Origin: JBPCQA01 sp050998615
GTDB lineage: Bacteria; Actinomycetota; Actinomycetes; Propionibacteriales; Nocardioidaceae
Direction of reading: 5' to 3'
DNA length: 64,000 nt
Assembly: GCA_050998615.1 (NCBI GenBank)
Contig: JBPCQA010000033.1
Location: forward strand, 67,729 to 131,728
Shown here: piece by piece, positions 1-9,073 of the stretch
How positions within the stretch are numbered: position 1 is the stretch's first letter
How the letters are laid out: the number at the start of each line of letters is the position of its first letter
Translations under genes and position numbers: made by a program
The notes under the pieces: model-generated
Told to the model about the DNA's origin: nothing
The model's database searches: none
What the model saw: the letters and a program-made list of their open reading frames with translations, nothing else

Positions 1-1014
1 CGACGTCTTCGGGATGTCCTCCTCCTCGAGATAGCCGACGACCTTCTCACCACCCGCCCAGCCAGCGGTGTACTGCCCGCGCGAGGAGTGCAGGTCGAGC
101 CGAGAAGGATGCTTGACGGCACGCAAGACCTTCTGCTTTTCCATGCGCAGGCTGGCGGCGTCGAACGAGCCCGGCTCCTCCATCGCAACCAGTGCCATCA
201 ACTGCATGAGGTGGTTCTGGATCACGTCGCGGGCAGCGCCGATACCGTCGTAATAGCCAGCCCGGCTGCCGATGCCGATGTCCTCTGCCATGGTGATCTG
301 CACGTGGTCGACGTAGTTGGAGTTCCACACCGGCTCGAAGAGCTGGTTGGCAAAGCGCAGCGCCAAGATGTTCTGGACGGTCTCCTTGCCGAGATAGTGG
401 TCGATCCGGAAGACGGCCTCCGGTGGGAACACTTCCGAGATGACCGCATTGAGCTCCTCGGCGCTGGCCAGGTCATGCCCGAACGGCTTCTCCACCACCA
501 CCCGCCGCCAAGCTCCTGGCGCGGAATCGGCAAGACCGTGCTTCTTGAGTTGTCCCACCACGTCGGCGAAGAAGCGTGGTGGGATCGACAGATAGAACGC
601 GTGGTTGCCGGCCGTCCCACGCTCACGGTCGAGCTCCTCGGTCGTCTCGCGGAGCTGGTTGAAGGCGACATCGTCGGCAAAGTCGCCCGGGACGAATCGG
701 AACCCCTTGGCAAGCTGGTTCCAGACTTCCTCACGGAACTCAGTGCGGGCGTGACTCCTGATCGAATCGTGCACGATCTTCTCGAAATCCTGGTCGGCCC
801 AGTCGCGTCGGGCGAATCCGACGAGCGCGAACCCGGGCGGAAGCAGACCTCGGTTTGCGAGATCGTAAATGGCCGGCATGATCTTCTTGCACGCCAGGTC
901 GCCGGTGACCCCGAAGATCACGAGCCCGCACGGGCCGGCGATCCGCGGCAGCCGACGATCTTGCGGGTCGCGCAGCGGATTGATCAGCGTGTCGAGGCCC
1001 TCGGTCATTGTCAT
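1..1014 (-). CDS. zwf: Glucose-6-phosphate 1-dehydrogenase (C-terminus cut by window edge)
   Basis: First enzyme of the oxidative pentose phosphate pathway, oxidising glucose 6-phosphate with NADP+ in the cytosol. Residues 1-338 are present and the frame is open at base 1, so roughly the last third is missing (family usually near 500 aa). The nucleotide-binding loop GVTGDLACKK lies at residues 35-44 and the substrate-site signature RIDHYLGKET at 203-212. The chosen ATG (1014) lies 13 bases after the pgi stop; a second ATG two codons later is possible. It closes the visible part of a tkt-tal-pgi-zwf run, which links the oxidative and non-oxidative branches, so co-transcription is likely. Confidence 0.95.
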   Translation of the reverse strand, partial: MTMTEGLDTLINPLRDPQDRRLPRIAGPCGLVIFGVTGDLACKKIMPAIYDLANRGLLPPGFALVGFARRDWADQDFEKIVHDSIRSHARTEFREEVWNQLAKGFRFVPGDFADDVAFNQLRETTEELDRERGTAGNHAFYLSIPPRFFADVVGQLKKHGLADSAPGAWRRVVVEKPFGHDLASAEELNAVISEVFPPEAVFRIDHYLGKETVQNILALRFANQLFEPVWNSNYVDHVQITMAEDIGIGSRAGYYDGIGAARDVIQNHLMQLMALVAMEEPGSFDAASLRMEKQKVLRAVKHPSRLDLHSSRGQYTAGWAGGEKVVGYLEEEDIPKTS

Positions 1015-1027
1015 CGCAGCACCAGCC

Positions 1028-2629
1028 TCATCTCAAGAGCCCTAGAACGGCCGGCACCCCAGTAGCGGGCTCGGTCAGATGCAGGCGGAGCACAGGCCTG
1101 TCATGCTCGGCGAGCACGCGAGCGTCACCGGCGGATTGGGCGGCGATCAGGGTGCCGAAAGTGAACGGGCGGCCGGGGATGGGGACGTCTTGCGACTCCT
1201 GCGACGTGATTTGGATGAAGACGCCCTCGGGTGGTCCGCCCTTGTGATACTGGCCGGTCGAGTGCAGGAAGCGGGGACCCCACCCGAACGTCACCGGTCG
1301 CCCGGTACGCCGGGACAGGGCCGCGCGCACTCGGCGCAGGGCCGCGTTGCGGCTCGCGTCGACGTACGCCATCACCGCGACATAACCGGTGTCGCCCAGC
1401 CGGCCGAGCAGCGCCTCGACCGCACCGGCGAGTGAGTCGACGCCGTCCAGCAGGTCGGGTGAGGCCCGGACCTCAATGCCGTTCTCCGTGATGCCCGCCG
1501 GCTCATGCTCGGGGGCCTCGTCCAAAAGGCCACGTGCCGCCTTCTTCGCGCTTTCAACATCGGGCTGGTCGAACGGGTTAATGCCGATCAGCCGGCCGGC
1601 TACCGCGATCGCCGTCTCCCAGGTGAGCAGCTGGGCACCCAAAGTGCCGCTCACACGCACGGTCGGCTTCCCACCGGTCTCGACTCTGGTTTCGGCTTCC
1701 CCGGCGTCCGCCGTCAACAGTGCCACCACCACGTCGGAGGCCGGTCGGCCGATCTCGGGCGCGTCGATGCCCTCGAGCGCGACCGGCAACACCCCGGTGC
1801 CCTGCTTGCCGGTTGACTCCGCAATCAGCTGCTCGGCCCAATCGGCGAAGCCGACGAGCCTGGACCCGGCGTCGGCGATGACGATCTTGTCGCGCCGGTC
1901 GTTGGCGGCGATCGCCGCCCCGAGAAGCAGGGCCGGGTTGTCGGCAGAGTCGGCGCAGACGTCGGCCATCACCTCTTCGGCCTCGTCGAGCAGCTCGGCG
2001 ATGTCGACTCCGGCCAAACCAGTCGGCACCAACCCGAACGCGGTCAAGGCGCTGTAACGGCCGCCGACATGGGGGTCCGCGAGAAAGACGTGCCGGTATC
2101 CTTCGTCCCTGCCCAACTTCTCCAGCTCCGACCCGGGATCTGTTACCACTACGATGCGTGACGGCGCGTCGATGCCGGCCGCATCGAAGGCGGCGACCAA
2201 GGCGCGACGCTGGCTGTCGGTTTCCAAGGTGGTTCCCGATTTACTGGACACAACCACCACAGTGTGTGACAGATCTTTGGCCAGCGCGTCGGCGATCACC
2301 TGCGGGTTGGTGGAGTCGAGAATGTCCAGCGGTACGTCGTAGGTGCGGCTGATCAGCTCTGGCGCCAACGACGACCCGCCCATCCCGCACAGCACCACCT
2401 GATCGATCCCCTCGGACCACAGTTGTGCGCGCAGCGCGTCGACCTCGGCCAACAGCGCTCGAGACGACACTGGCAGCCCCACCCACGACAACCGGATCGC
2501 GGCTTCGGACTCCGCGTCGACGCCCCACAACGTCGGGTCTTGGGCTGCGATCTTGCTGGCTACCTGGTCGGCAACCAGGGTGGCCAGCACGTCGTCGTAC
2601 CGCTGCGATGTGGTGACGGTCAACGGCAT
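1028..2629 (-). CDS. pgi: Glucose-6-phosphate isomerase
   Basis: Interconverts glucose 6-phosphate and fructose 6-phosphate (533 aa). The sugar-isomerase (SIS) fold is shown by GMGGSSLAPE at residues 82-91 and the phosphate-binding SSKSGTT at 128-134. The frame is open much further upstream, but that extension would lie inside tal, so I place the start at the ATG at 2629, 97 bases after the tal stop. The sequence looks like the shorter actinobacterial type often found beside transaldolase rather than the E. coli type. Its position between tal and zwf fits a shared role in routing hexose phosphates into or out of the pentose phosphate pathway. Confidence 0.93.
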   Translation of the reverse strand: MPLTVTTSQRYDDVLATLVADQVASKIAAQDPTLWGVDAESEAAIRLSWVGLPVSSRALLAEVDALRAQLWSEGIDQVVLCGMGGSSLAPELISRTYDVPLDILDSTNPQVIADALAKDLSHTVVVVSSKSGTTLETDSQRRALVAAFDAAGIDAPSRIVVVTDPGSELEKLGRDEGYRHVFLADPHVGGRYSALTAFGLVPTGLAGVDIAELLDEAEEVMADVCADSADNPALLLGAAIAANDRRDKIVIADAGSRLVGFADWAEQLIAESTGKQGTGVLPVALEGIDAPEIGRPASDVVVALLTADAGEAETRVETGGKPTVRVSGTLGAQLLTWETAIAVAGRLIGINPFDQPDVESAKKAARGLLDEAPEHEPAGITENGIEVRASPDLLDGVDSLAGAVEALLGRLGDTGYVAVMAYVDASRNAALRRVRAALSRRTGRPVTFGWGPRFLHSTGQYHKGGPPEGVFIQITSQESQDVPIPGRPFTFGTLIAAQSAGDARVLAEHDRPVLRLHLTEPATGVPAVLGLLR

Positions 2630-2726
2630 TTTCACTGGATCGTCCTCACTGACCCGCCTATCGTGGGGCAGTCTCTCGCTGTGATGGGAGCGCCTGCCAT
2701 GGAGCCGTGTATCGATGGGCCTGCTG

Positions 2727-3854
2727 TCATTCGGCGGAACCCTCGACTCCGGGATCTCCCTTGAGGGCAGCGTCGACCGTGTCGAGGAGCTGCTGCCAGG
2801 ACTTGTCGAACTTCTCGACACCTTCGTCTTCCACCGTCTGCACCACGTCGTCGTACGAAACCCCAAGTTTCTCGAGCTCATCGAGCACGCCCTGGGCGTC
2901 GTCGTAGTTGCCGGTGATCGAGTCGTCGGCGATCTCAGCGTGATCCGCGGTCGCCTCAATGGTGGGCTGCGGCATGGTGTTGACCGTATCGGGGGCTACC
3001 AACTCCGTGACGTACATGGTGTCAGGGAGCTCGGGATCCTTGACCGAGGTAGACGCCCACAACGGGCGCTGCTTGTGTGCACCAGCGGACGAGAGCGCAC
3101 GCCAACGATCGGAGCTGAAGACCTCGTCGAAGGCGCGGTAGGCCAGCCGGGCGTTGGCCACCGCCACCTTGCTGCGCAGCGCCTTTGCCTCCACCGAGCC
3201 GATCTTGTCGAGCCGCTTGTCGGCCTCGGTGTCGATGCGGCTGACGAAGAACGACGCGACCGATCGGATCGCCGACAAATCGGTACCCGCGTCCCTGGCC
3301 TTCTCCAGCCCGCTGAGGAACGCGTCCATCACCTCGCGGTAGCGGTCAAGGCTGAAGATCAACGTTACGTTGACACTGATGCCCTCGGCCGTGGCGGCAG
3401 TGATCGAGGGCAGCCCCTCCTTGGTGGCCGGAATCTTGATCATCACATTCGGGCGGTCCACTGCCCACCACAACGCCCGCGCCTCCGCGGTGGTCGCGTC
3501 GGTGTTGTGTGCCAGTCGTGGATCGACCTCGATGCTGACGCGGCCGTCCTTGCCATCGGTCTTGTCGTAGACCGGGCGCATCACGTCGCATGCCCAGCGC
3601 ACGTCGAACGTAGTGATCGACCGGACGGCTTCCTCCAGCCCGATGCCACGGTCCTTGAGATCGGTGACCTGGTCGGCGTAGTCGTCAGCGTCGGACACTG
3701 CCTTGGCAAAGATCGTGGGGTTGGATGTGACACCGACGACGCAGCTGTTGTTGATCAGGTCGGTCAGCTCGCCGGTCTTGAGCCGGTCACGCGAGATGTC
3801 GTCCAGCCAAATCGACACACCGGCGTCAGAAAGGGCTTGCAATCGGTTGGTCAT
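2727..3854 (-). CDS. tal: Transaldolase
   Basis: Non-oxidative pentose phosphate enzyme (375 aa) that moves a dihydroxyacetone unit from sedoheptulose 7-phosphate to glyceraldehyde 3-phosphate. GVTSNPTIFAKA at residues 41-52 is the family N-terminal signature and the Schiff-base lysine is K140 in NVMIKIPATKEG. The ATG is preceded by a strong ribosome binding site, GAAGGAGT, about 7 bases away. It lies 51 bases after tkt, whose product shares its substrates. The length matches the actinobacterial and cyanobacterial class, which is longer than E. coli TalB. Confidence 0.96.
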   Translation of the reverse strand: MTNRLQALSDAGVSIWLDDISRDRLKTGELTDLINNSCVVGVTSNPTIFAKAVSDADDYADQVTDLKDRGIGLEEAVRSITTFDVRWACDVMRPVYDKTDGKDGRVSIEVDPRLAHNTDATTAEARALWWAVDRPNVMIKIPATKEGLPSITAATAEGISVNVTLIFSLDRYREVMDAFLSGLEKARDAGTDLSAIRSVASFFVSRIDTEADKRLDKIGSVEAKALRSKVAVANARLAYRAFDEVFSSDRWRALSSAGAHKQRPLWASTSVKDPELPDTMYVTELVAPDTVNTMPQPTIEATADHAEIADDSITGNYDDAQGVLDELEKLGVSYDDVVQTVEDEGVEKFDKSWQQLLDTVDAALKGDPGVEGSAE

Positions 3855-3905
3855 GGCACGGACTCCTTCGAAACACTAGGTTCAGCCATACTGCCTGGGT
3901 GTTGA

Positions 3906-6026
3906 TCAGCTTGCGTCGGCCGCGGCGGCGATGCTGTCTTTGGCGGCTTGGGTGACGACCTCGGCGGTCAGCCCGAACTCCATGTACAGCCGTTGATAGT
4001 CCGCGGATGCGCCGAAATGGTCGATGGAAACGATGCGCCCGGAGTCTCCGACTACCTCACGCCAGCCCATCGCCACCGCAGCCTCGACCGACACCCGCGC
4101 CTTAACGGTTGGTGGCAGCACCTGGTCGCGGTAGGCCTTGTCTTGTTGATCGAACCACTCCCGACACGGCATCGACACAACCCTTGCCCGGACGCCGTCG
4201 GCTGCCAGCTGGTCACGTGCGGTGACCGCGATCTGCACCTCAGATCCGGTGCCGATCAGCAGCACGTCAGGCTCACCACCGTCGACGTCTAAGAGCACAT
4301 AGGCGCCCCGCACGACATTGCTGGTGTCGGCGAAGCCGTCGCTGCCACGCGGGAATGTCGGCACGTCTTGGCGCGTCAACGCCAAGGCGTGGGGTTGCAC
4401 GGGTTGTTCGAGGATGACGCGCCAGGCCGCCGAAGTTTCGTTGGCGTCCGCGGGACGCACCACCGCCAGCCCCGGGATAGCGCGCAGCGCGGCAAGTTGC
4501 TCGATCGGCTGATGGGTGGGGCCGTCCTCGCCGAGCCCGATCGAGTCGTGGGTCCACACATAGGTGACCGGCAGTTGCATGAGCGCCGCCAGCCGGACCG
4601 CGGGCCGCATGTAGTCGGAGAAGATGAGGAACGTGCCGCCGTACGGACGAGTGCCGCCGTGCAAGGCGATGCCATTGAGAATCGTGCCCATCGCGTGTTC
4701 ACGGATCCCGAAGTGGAGCACCCGGCCGTACCAGTCTCCGGGCCACATCTTGGTGGCGTGCCCCGGGGGCAAGAAGCTGGGCTCACCCTCGGGGGTGGTG
4801 AGGTTGGACTCGGCCAGGTCCGCGGAGCCGCCCCAAAGCTCGGGGAGCTTCGGTGCGATTGCGGTGAGCACGGCGCCGGACGCCTTGCGGGTGGCCATGC
4901 CTTTTTCGCTCGGCTCGAACGTCGGGAGAGCGTCTGTCCAGCCCGCGGGAAGGGTGCGCGTCTGCATCCGGTCGAAGAGGTTCTTGCGTTCGCCGGCCTT
5001 GGCGGCCCAGGCGTCAAACCGCTCCTGCCAGTCGGCCTGCATCGCTTTGCCGCGCTCGACAGCCTGCCGCGTGCGGGTCAGCACTTCGTCGGCGACCTCG
5101 AACGTCTTGTCGGGGTCGAAGCCGAGCACCTTCTTCGTGGCGGCGACTTCCTCCTCGCCGAGGGCGGCGCCGTGCGCCTTGCCGGTGTTTTGCAGGGCGG
5201 GCGCCGGCCAGCCGATGATGGTGCGCAACGAGATGAAGCTCGGCCGGCGGGTCTCCGCCTTGGCCGCCTTGTACGCGGCGAAGAGCTCCCGCACGTTCTC
5301 CTGGTAGCTCTTGCCGTCGTTGGTCCAATCGATCGTCTGCACGTGCCAGCCGTACGCTTCGTACCGTTTGGCGACGTCCTCGCTGAACGCCACATTGGTG
5401 CTGTCTTCGATCGAGATGTGGTTGTTGTCGTAGAGCATCGCCAGGTTGCCGAGCTCTTGGTGACCCGCGATCGAGGACGCTTCGCCGCTGACGCCCTCCT
5501 CGAGGTCTCCGTCACTGGCGAACGCGAAAATGTCGTGATCGAACAAACTCTCACCGATCGGCGGCCTGGGGTCGAACAGGCCGCGCTCCCGGCGGGCCGC
5601 CATCGCCATCCCTACCGCGTTGCCCACTCCTTGACCGAGCGGCCCGGTGGTGGTCTCGACGCCAGAGGTGTGGCCGTGCTCGGGGTGTCCAGGGGTGAGG
5701 CTGCCCCAGACCCGGTAGGCCTTGAGGTCTTCGAGCTGGAGACCGTAGCCAGCCAGGTAGAGCTGGATGTAGAGGGTGAGACTGGAGTGACCGTTGGAGA
5801 GCACGAAGCGGTCGCGCCCCGGCCAGTTGGGATCAGCGGGGTTGTGCCGCATTATCTTCTGGAAGAGCAAGTACGCCGCCGGGGCGAGGCTCATCGCCGT
5901 ACCTGGGTGTCCGTTGCCGGCCTTTTGGACCGCGTCCATCGCCAGCACCCGGATGGTGTCGACTACGTGGTCGTCGGTCTCGTCCCAGTCGAGCTTCAAG
6001 TACCTGTCGTCGGTGGCGTTGGTCAC
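3906..6026 (-). CDS. tkt: Transketolase
   Basis: Thiamine diphosphate enzyme (706 aa) that transfers two-carbon ketol units in the non-oxidative pentose phosphate pathway. GNGHPGTAMSLAP at residues 38-50 and the TPP/Mg motif GDGDL-EEGVSGEA near 172-183 are clear. I take GTG 6026 as start because AGAAGG lies about 9 bases upstream and homology begins there; an in-frame ATG 16 codons upstream would add only basic residues. It is the first gene of the tkt-tal-pgi-zwf run and diverges from ctaB, with about 200 bases between them. Confidence 0.95.
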   Translation of the reverse strand: MTNATDDRYLKLDWDETDDHVVDTIRVLAMDAVQKAGNGHPGTAMSLAPAAYLLFQKIMRHNPADPNWPGRDRFVLSNGHSSLTLYIQLYLAGYGLQLEDLKAYRVWGSLTPGHPEHGHTSGVETTTGPLGQGVGNAVGMAMAARRERGLFDPRPPIGESLFDHDIFAFASDGDLEEGVSGEASSIAGHQELGNLAMLYDNNHISIEDSTNVAFSEDVAKRYEAYGWHVQTIDWTNDGKSYQENVRELFAAYKAAKAETRRPSFISLRTIIGWPAPALQNTGKAHGAALGEEEVAATKKVLGFDPDKTFEVADEVLTRTRQAVERGKAMQADWQERFDAWAAKAGERKNLFDRMQTRTLPAGWTDALPTFEPSEKGMATRKASGAVLTAIAPKLPELWGGSADLAESNLTTPEGEPSFLPPGHATKMWPGDWYGRVLHFGIREHAMGTILNGIALHGGTRPYGGTFLIFSDYMRPAVRLAALMQLPVTYVWTHDSIGLGEDGPTHQPIEQLAALRAIPGLAVVRPADANETSAAWRVILEQPVQPHALALTRQDVPTFPRGSDGFADTSNVVRGAYVLLDVDGGEPDVLLIGTGSEVQIAVTARDQLAADGVRARVVSMPCREWFDQQDKAYRDQVLPPTVKARVSVEAAVAMGWREVVGDSGRIVSIDHFGASADYQRLYMEFGLTAEVVTQAAKDSIAAAADAS

Positions 6027-6163
6027 GGTGGAGGATCCCTTCTTCGGGCGTCGATTCGTGGCTTGACGCCGCATCGGTCAAGGGTCGACGTTCACTGTTG
6101 GCGAGCCTACTGCGCTGGCAGCCGCGGCGCCCGCCCCCCGTCGAGCGCCTGCGCGGACGGCAC

Positions 6164-6169
6164 TAGACT
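6164..6169 (+). promoter_or_regulatory. Candidate -10 element for ctaB
   Basis: TAGACT fits the actinobacterial TANNNT consensus and lies in the divergent tkt/ctaB gap, about 60 bases before the ctaB start. No convincing -35 is visible. Weak call. Confidence 0.3.
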
Positions 6170-6229
6170 GCTACCCGTAGTCAGAGCCCGCCAAACGGCT
6201 GCCCAGCCGACCGGTGGGCCACGTCTCTT

Positions 6230-7240
6230 GTGAGTCCCGAGGTGCCTGTGACGGCTGTCGACCCGCATATCCCTGTGCCTGCGCGGGAGGGGGAGTACGC
6301 CGTGCCCCGCTCGTCTGCGGCGAGGGTCGACGGTGCCACCGGTGGGTCGCCGGCTTTCAGAGACAGGTGCAGATCGTACGTCGCGCTGACCAAACCGCGC
6401 ATTGTCGAGCTGCTGTTGCTTACTACGGTGCCGGTCATGTTCTTGGCTCAACGGGGTGTTCCGTCCTTGTGGCTGGTGGTCGCCACAGTTGTCGGTGGGA
6501 CGCTGGCCGCAGGCAGTGCGAATGCGCTCAACTGCGTGGTCGACCGCGACATCGACGAGCAGATGTTGCGCACCCGTCGACGGCCGCTGCCGCGTCATCA
6601 GGTCTCAGCGCACTCGGCGCTCGTCTTCGGGCTGTCCCTTGGAGTCGCGGCGACGCTGCTGTTGGGCTTTGCCGTCAACTGGTTGTCTGCGTTGCTCGCG
6701 CTGGCTGCGAATGTCTTCTATGTGCTCGGCTACACCATGTGGCTCAAGCGCCGTACGTCGCAAAACATCGTCTGGGGCGGAGCCGCCGGTTGCTTCCCGG
6801 CGTTGATCGGGTGGACGGCGGTCACCGGTTCGTTGGCTTGGCCCCCTGTGGTGTTGTTCCTCGTCGTGTTCTTCTGGACGCCTCCACACTTTTGGTCGCT
6901 GGCGATCCGGTATCGCGATGACTACGCGGCTGCCAACGTCCCGATGCTGCCGGTGGTGGCGTCGTCGTACGCAGTCGGCAAACAGATCGTCATCTACAGC
7001 TGGTTGACGGTGGCCACCTCGCTCGCGGTGTGGCCCGTCGCCTCGACGGGGTGGCTCTATCCCGCGGTTGCCGGGGTGCTGGGTGCGGTGTTCCTGGTCG
7101 AGGCCCATGCGTTGTGGGCGCGGGGGCATCGCAGCGAGGACCCGGTTGCGTTGAAGGCAATGCGGCTTTTCCACGTGTCGAACGCCTACTTGGCGCTGCT
7201 CTTCCTTGCGGTCGCGATCGACCCGCTGATCACCCGTTGA
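6230..7240 (+). CDS. ctaB: Protohaem IX farnesyltransferase (haem O synthase)
   Basis: UbiA-family membrane prenyltransferase (336 aa) that farnesylates protohaem to haem O, the first step to haem A for aa3-type cytochrome oxidase. The diphosphate/Mg-binding motif N-x3-D-x3-D is at residues 101-109, and a second conserved region, YRDDYAAANVPML, lies near residue 230. About eight hydrophobic helices follow a polar 45-residue N-terminus. The GTG at 6230 is the first usable start; GTG 6248 is an alternative. The tkt-ctaB divergent pairing is common in actinobacteria. The next step is made by ctaA at 9-10 kb and the SURF1 oxidase assembly factor is at 27-28 kb. Confidence 0.94.
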   Translation: MSPEVPVTAVDPHIPVPAREGEYAVPRSSAARVDGATGGSPAFRDRCRSYVALTKPRIVELLLLTTVPVMFLAQRGVPSLWLVVATVVGGTLAAGSANALNCVVDRDIDEQMLRTRRRPLPRHQVSAHSALVFGLSLGVAATLLLGFAVNWLSALLALAANVFYVLGYTMWLKRRTSQNIVWGGAAGCFPALIGWTAVTGSLAWPPVVLFLVVFFWTPPHFWSLAIRYRDDYAAANVPMLPVVASSYAVGKQIVIYSWLTVATSLAVWPVASTGWLYPAVAGVLGAVFLVEAHALWARGHRSEDPVALKAMRLFHVSNAYLALLFLAVAIDPLITR

Positions 7241-7395
7241 GAAGGATCTCCGCTTCACCTTCTCTCTTCGCGTCAACTTGGCGTCACCTTCCGACCCTGA
7301 GCTGGCTCTAGCTGGCTGTCCTGTCTCAGCGCCTGATCCTTGTGCCTGGCATGGCGCCAAGATCCGACACTGAGCTTGCCCTGGCTCGCTGTGCG

Positions 7396-8298
7396 CTAAC
7401 CCCAACCGGGGGATATGGCAGGTGGCTTGGCCCGCGGGCCCTGGACAACGTTGGTGGAAGCCACCTTGTCGTGCCAGGCCTGCTTCTTGCCGTCCCACAG
7501 CGGCCACAGGTAGTTGAGCAGGTTGACGATGGCGAAGAGCACGCCAACCACGGGAATGTCGCCGAGGACACCAAGGCCGTACATCACTCCGACCCGGCGC
7601 CAGATCGCCGTCATCGGCATAGGTCCTGGCGTGTCTCGCAGCCGAACGCTGATTCCGGCGATCTGCTTGCCGGGCGTGGCTCCACTGCACCGCAGGAAGT
7701 ACGCCTCATAGGCCACCCCAACCACGATCGAGAGCACAGCGATGACGAGCAACCAATGCAAGACAGAGTTCGGCAGCGTGAAACTGAACTGCGGGCGACC
7801 GGCCGAGGCGTCGGCAGACAGCTGCTGCATCCAGGTCGTGTAGGCGCCGAAGTAGCGGTAGTAGAAGTAGCCCGTCACCGGCAGGCCGATGATGCTCACA
7901 AAGATTACGTCGAGGAGTCGTGCGCCGACGCGCGACCACCAGGAAGCCAACGGTACGCCGTCCGGAGTGGACGGCCCGGCGGCGGACATCCGTTGCTGCG
8001 GCCAAGGCTGGCTCGAGGAGCTCAGCTGGGAGCCACCCGCGCCGTACTGTCCGGACTGTCCATACTGACCTTCGTACTGTCTGGGCTGTCCATACTGTCC
8101 ATACTGGCCGGACTGGCCATACTGGCCATACTGCGTAGTCGGCGCAGCTGGTCCCGAAGCCTCCGTGCGTTCGCCTGGCTGGGGCGCGACAGGGGGTGGT
8201 TCTTTGGGCGTGACATGCGCTGTCCAGGCCGTGCCATCCCAATAGCGGTAGGCGCGGGGGTCATTTGGGTCGTCGTACCAGCCGGCCGGGTAGTCCAT
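7396..8298 (-). CDS. RDD family membrane protein with DUF2510 head and Gly-Gln-Tyr repeat
   Basis: Predicted membrane protein of 300 aa. The first 35 residues are a DUF2510-type segment (AGWYDDPNDP...YWDGTAWT). A low-complexity linker rich in GQYGQ/GQS units follows at about residues 55-90, then an RDD domain (SWWSRVGARLLDVIFV, ATPGKQIAGI, WHDKVASTNVV) with three or more hydrophobic segments. The ATG at 8298 is used because GAGG lies about 9 bases upstream and the DUF2510 match begins immediately; an earlier ATG six codons upstream lacks support. Family members are envelope proteins of uncertain function, and the linker is probably disordered and cytoplasmic. Confidence 0.85.
   Translation of the reverse strand: MDYPAGWYDDPNDPRAYRYWDGTAWTAHVTPKEPPPVAPQPGERTEASGPAAPTTQYGQYGQSGQYGQYGQPRQYEGQYGQSGQYGAGGSQLSSSSQPWPQQRMSAAGPSTPDGVPLASWWSRVGARLLDVIFVSIIGLPVTGYFYYRYFGAYTTWMQQLSADASAGRPQFSFTLPNSVLHWLLVIAVLSIVVGVAYEAYFLRCSGATPGKQIAGISVRLRDTPGPMPMTAIWRRVGVMYGLGVLGDIPVVGVLFAIVNLLNYLWPLWDGKKQAWHDKVASTNVVQGPRAKPPAISPGWG
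8043..8134 (-). repeat. Short tandem repeat encoding Gly-Gln-Tyr/Ser units
   Basis: About nine imperfect 9-base units of the type CCATACTG(G/T) (plus strand) encode GQY/GQS triplets inside the RDD protein. The units stay in frame, so copy number could vary without breaking the gene. Confidence 0.8.
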
Positions 8299-8385
8299 GG
8301 CGGTAGCCTCGCACACCTCGATGTTCGTGGCTCGTCACTCAGGCTCTCAACCCGGCCCTGGCAGGCTGGGTGCTTGGATTCGCGG

Positions 8386-8531
8386 TCACCTCTGGTTGAG
8401 GAGGCCAACGTCGTGGGCTAGCAGCCCGGCCTGGGGGGCGGTGGACTTGAGCAGATAACCGACTGCGCCGGCTCGCAGCGCTCGCAGAACGTAATCGTCA
8501 AGGTCGACTGTTGTCAACGCCACCATCTTCG
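8386..8531 (-). pseudogene. Remnant of a LuxR/NarL-type response regulator receiver domain
   Basis: An open stretch on the minus strand reads like the second half of a receiver domain: PKMVALTTVDLDDYV, then LRALRAGAVGYLLKS with the conserved lysine, ending in TGA at 8386. The phosphoacceptor half and the DNA-binding domain are absent. The 5' side stops against an unrelated plus-strand coding fragment, and the 3' side runs into a copy of the dispersed repeat (TGGTTGAGGAGGCC at about 8394). I read it as a deletion scar, not an expressed gene. Confidence 0.65.
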
Positions 8532-8545
8532 GCGGTTATCTGCTC

Positions 8546-8827
8546 ATGGAGGCTGCCCACACCGGGCGTTTCGCCCGCTGGTACATCGACAATCTCTTTC
8601 CACGGCTACCGTCGGGAACGCCGGTGTGTGTGCATGGTGTCTACCACGGAAAGCAGGCATTGCCGTTCACCGAGGGTGCGGTGGTGCTGAAATGGCTGAC
8701 CGCCACTGCCACCGAGTTCTTCACACCCGCGCCAGCCAGGGCCACCGACGCGTACCGTACGTTGCTCGACGTCAAGCACCGGCTTGGGCTGGACGAGCCG
8801 GTGCGCACCAGTCGAGACAACCGATGA
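8546..8827 (+). pseudogene. C-terminal fragment, possibly of a SAM-dependent methyltransferase
   Basis: A 93-residue frame beginning at ATG 8546 without a convincing ribosome binding site. FARWYIDNLFPRLPSGTPV followed by VHGVYHG and EGAVVLKWL resembles the end of class I methyltransferases of the polysaccharide type. The SAM-binding part is missing and the frame starts right at the junction with the response-regulator remnant, so it is probably a truncated gene. The family assignment rests on pattern memory only. Confidence 0.4.
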
Positions 8828-8859
8828 TCTTTTTCCGCATCCCCTAATAGGAGACCAAC

Positions 8860-9048
8860 ATGAGTGTTGCATTGGACAGGCCCCGCGAAGGCCGAGTGAT
8901 CGCCGGGGTATGCGCCGGGATCGCCGACCACTTCGGGTTCAACAGGGCCACGGTCCGAGTGGCATTCGCGGTTTCGTGCGTGCTGCCCGGGCCGCAGGTG
9001 TTGTTGTACGTCGCGCTTTGGGTCGTGATGCCTCAACGCCCGGCCTGA
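8860..9048 (+). CDS. PspC-domain small membrane protein
   Basis: A 62-aa protein made almost entirely of one PspC domain: a polar start, GRVIAGVCAGIADHFG at residues 11-26, then a hydrophobic helix ending LLYVALWVVMP. PspC proteins sense envelope stress or modulate membrane stress responses; here no other psp gene is adjacent, so the specific role is unknown. AGGAGA 6 bases before the ATG fixes the start. It follows the fragment scar and converges with ctaA. Confidence 0.85.
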   Translation: MSVALDRPREGRVIAGVCAGIADHFGFNRATVRVAFAVSCVLPGPQVLLYVALWVVMPQRPA

Positions 9049-9073
9049 CGCCTGCCAGCGACCAGGCAGGTGG

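Noticed and set aside
88..1065. 325-codon plus-strand frame at the left edge
   Set aside because: Antisense to zwf, whose minus-strand frame is open to the window end and matches G6PD over its length.
4368..6233. Long open frame on the plus strand opposite tkt (about 620 codons)
   Set aside because: It is the mirror of tkt codon structure in high-GC DNA, has no homology and conflicts with a clear enzyme.
8043..8134. CRISPR-like repeats
   Set aside because: Nine-base units in frame within the RDD gene, with no spacers.
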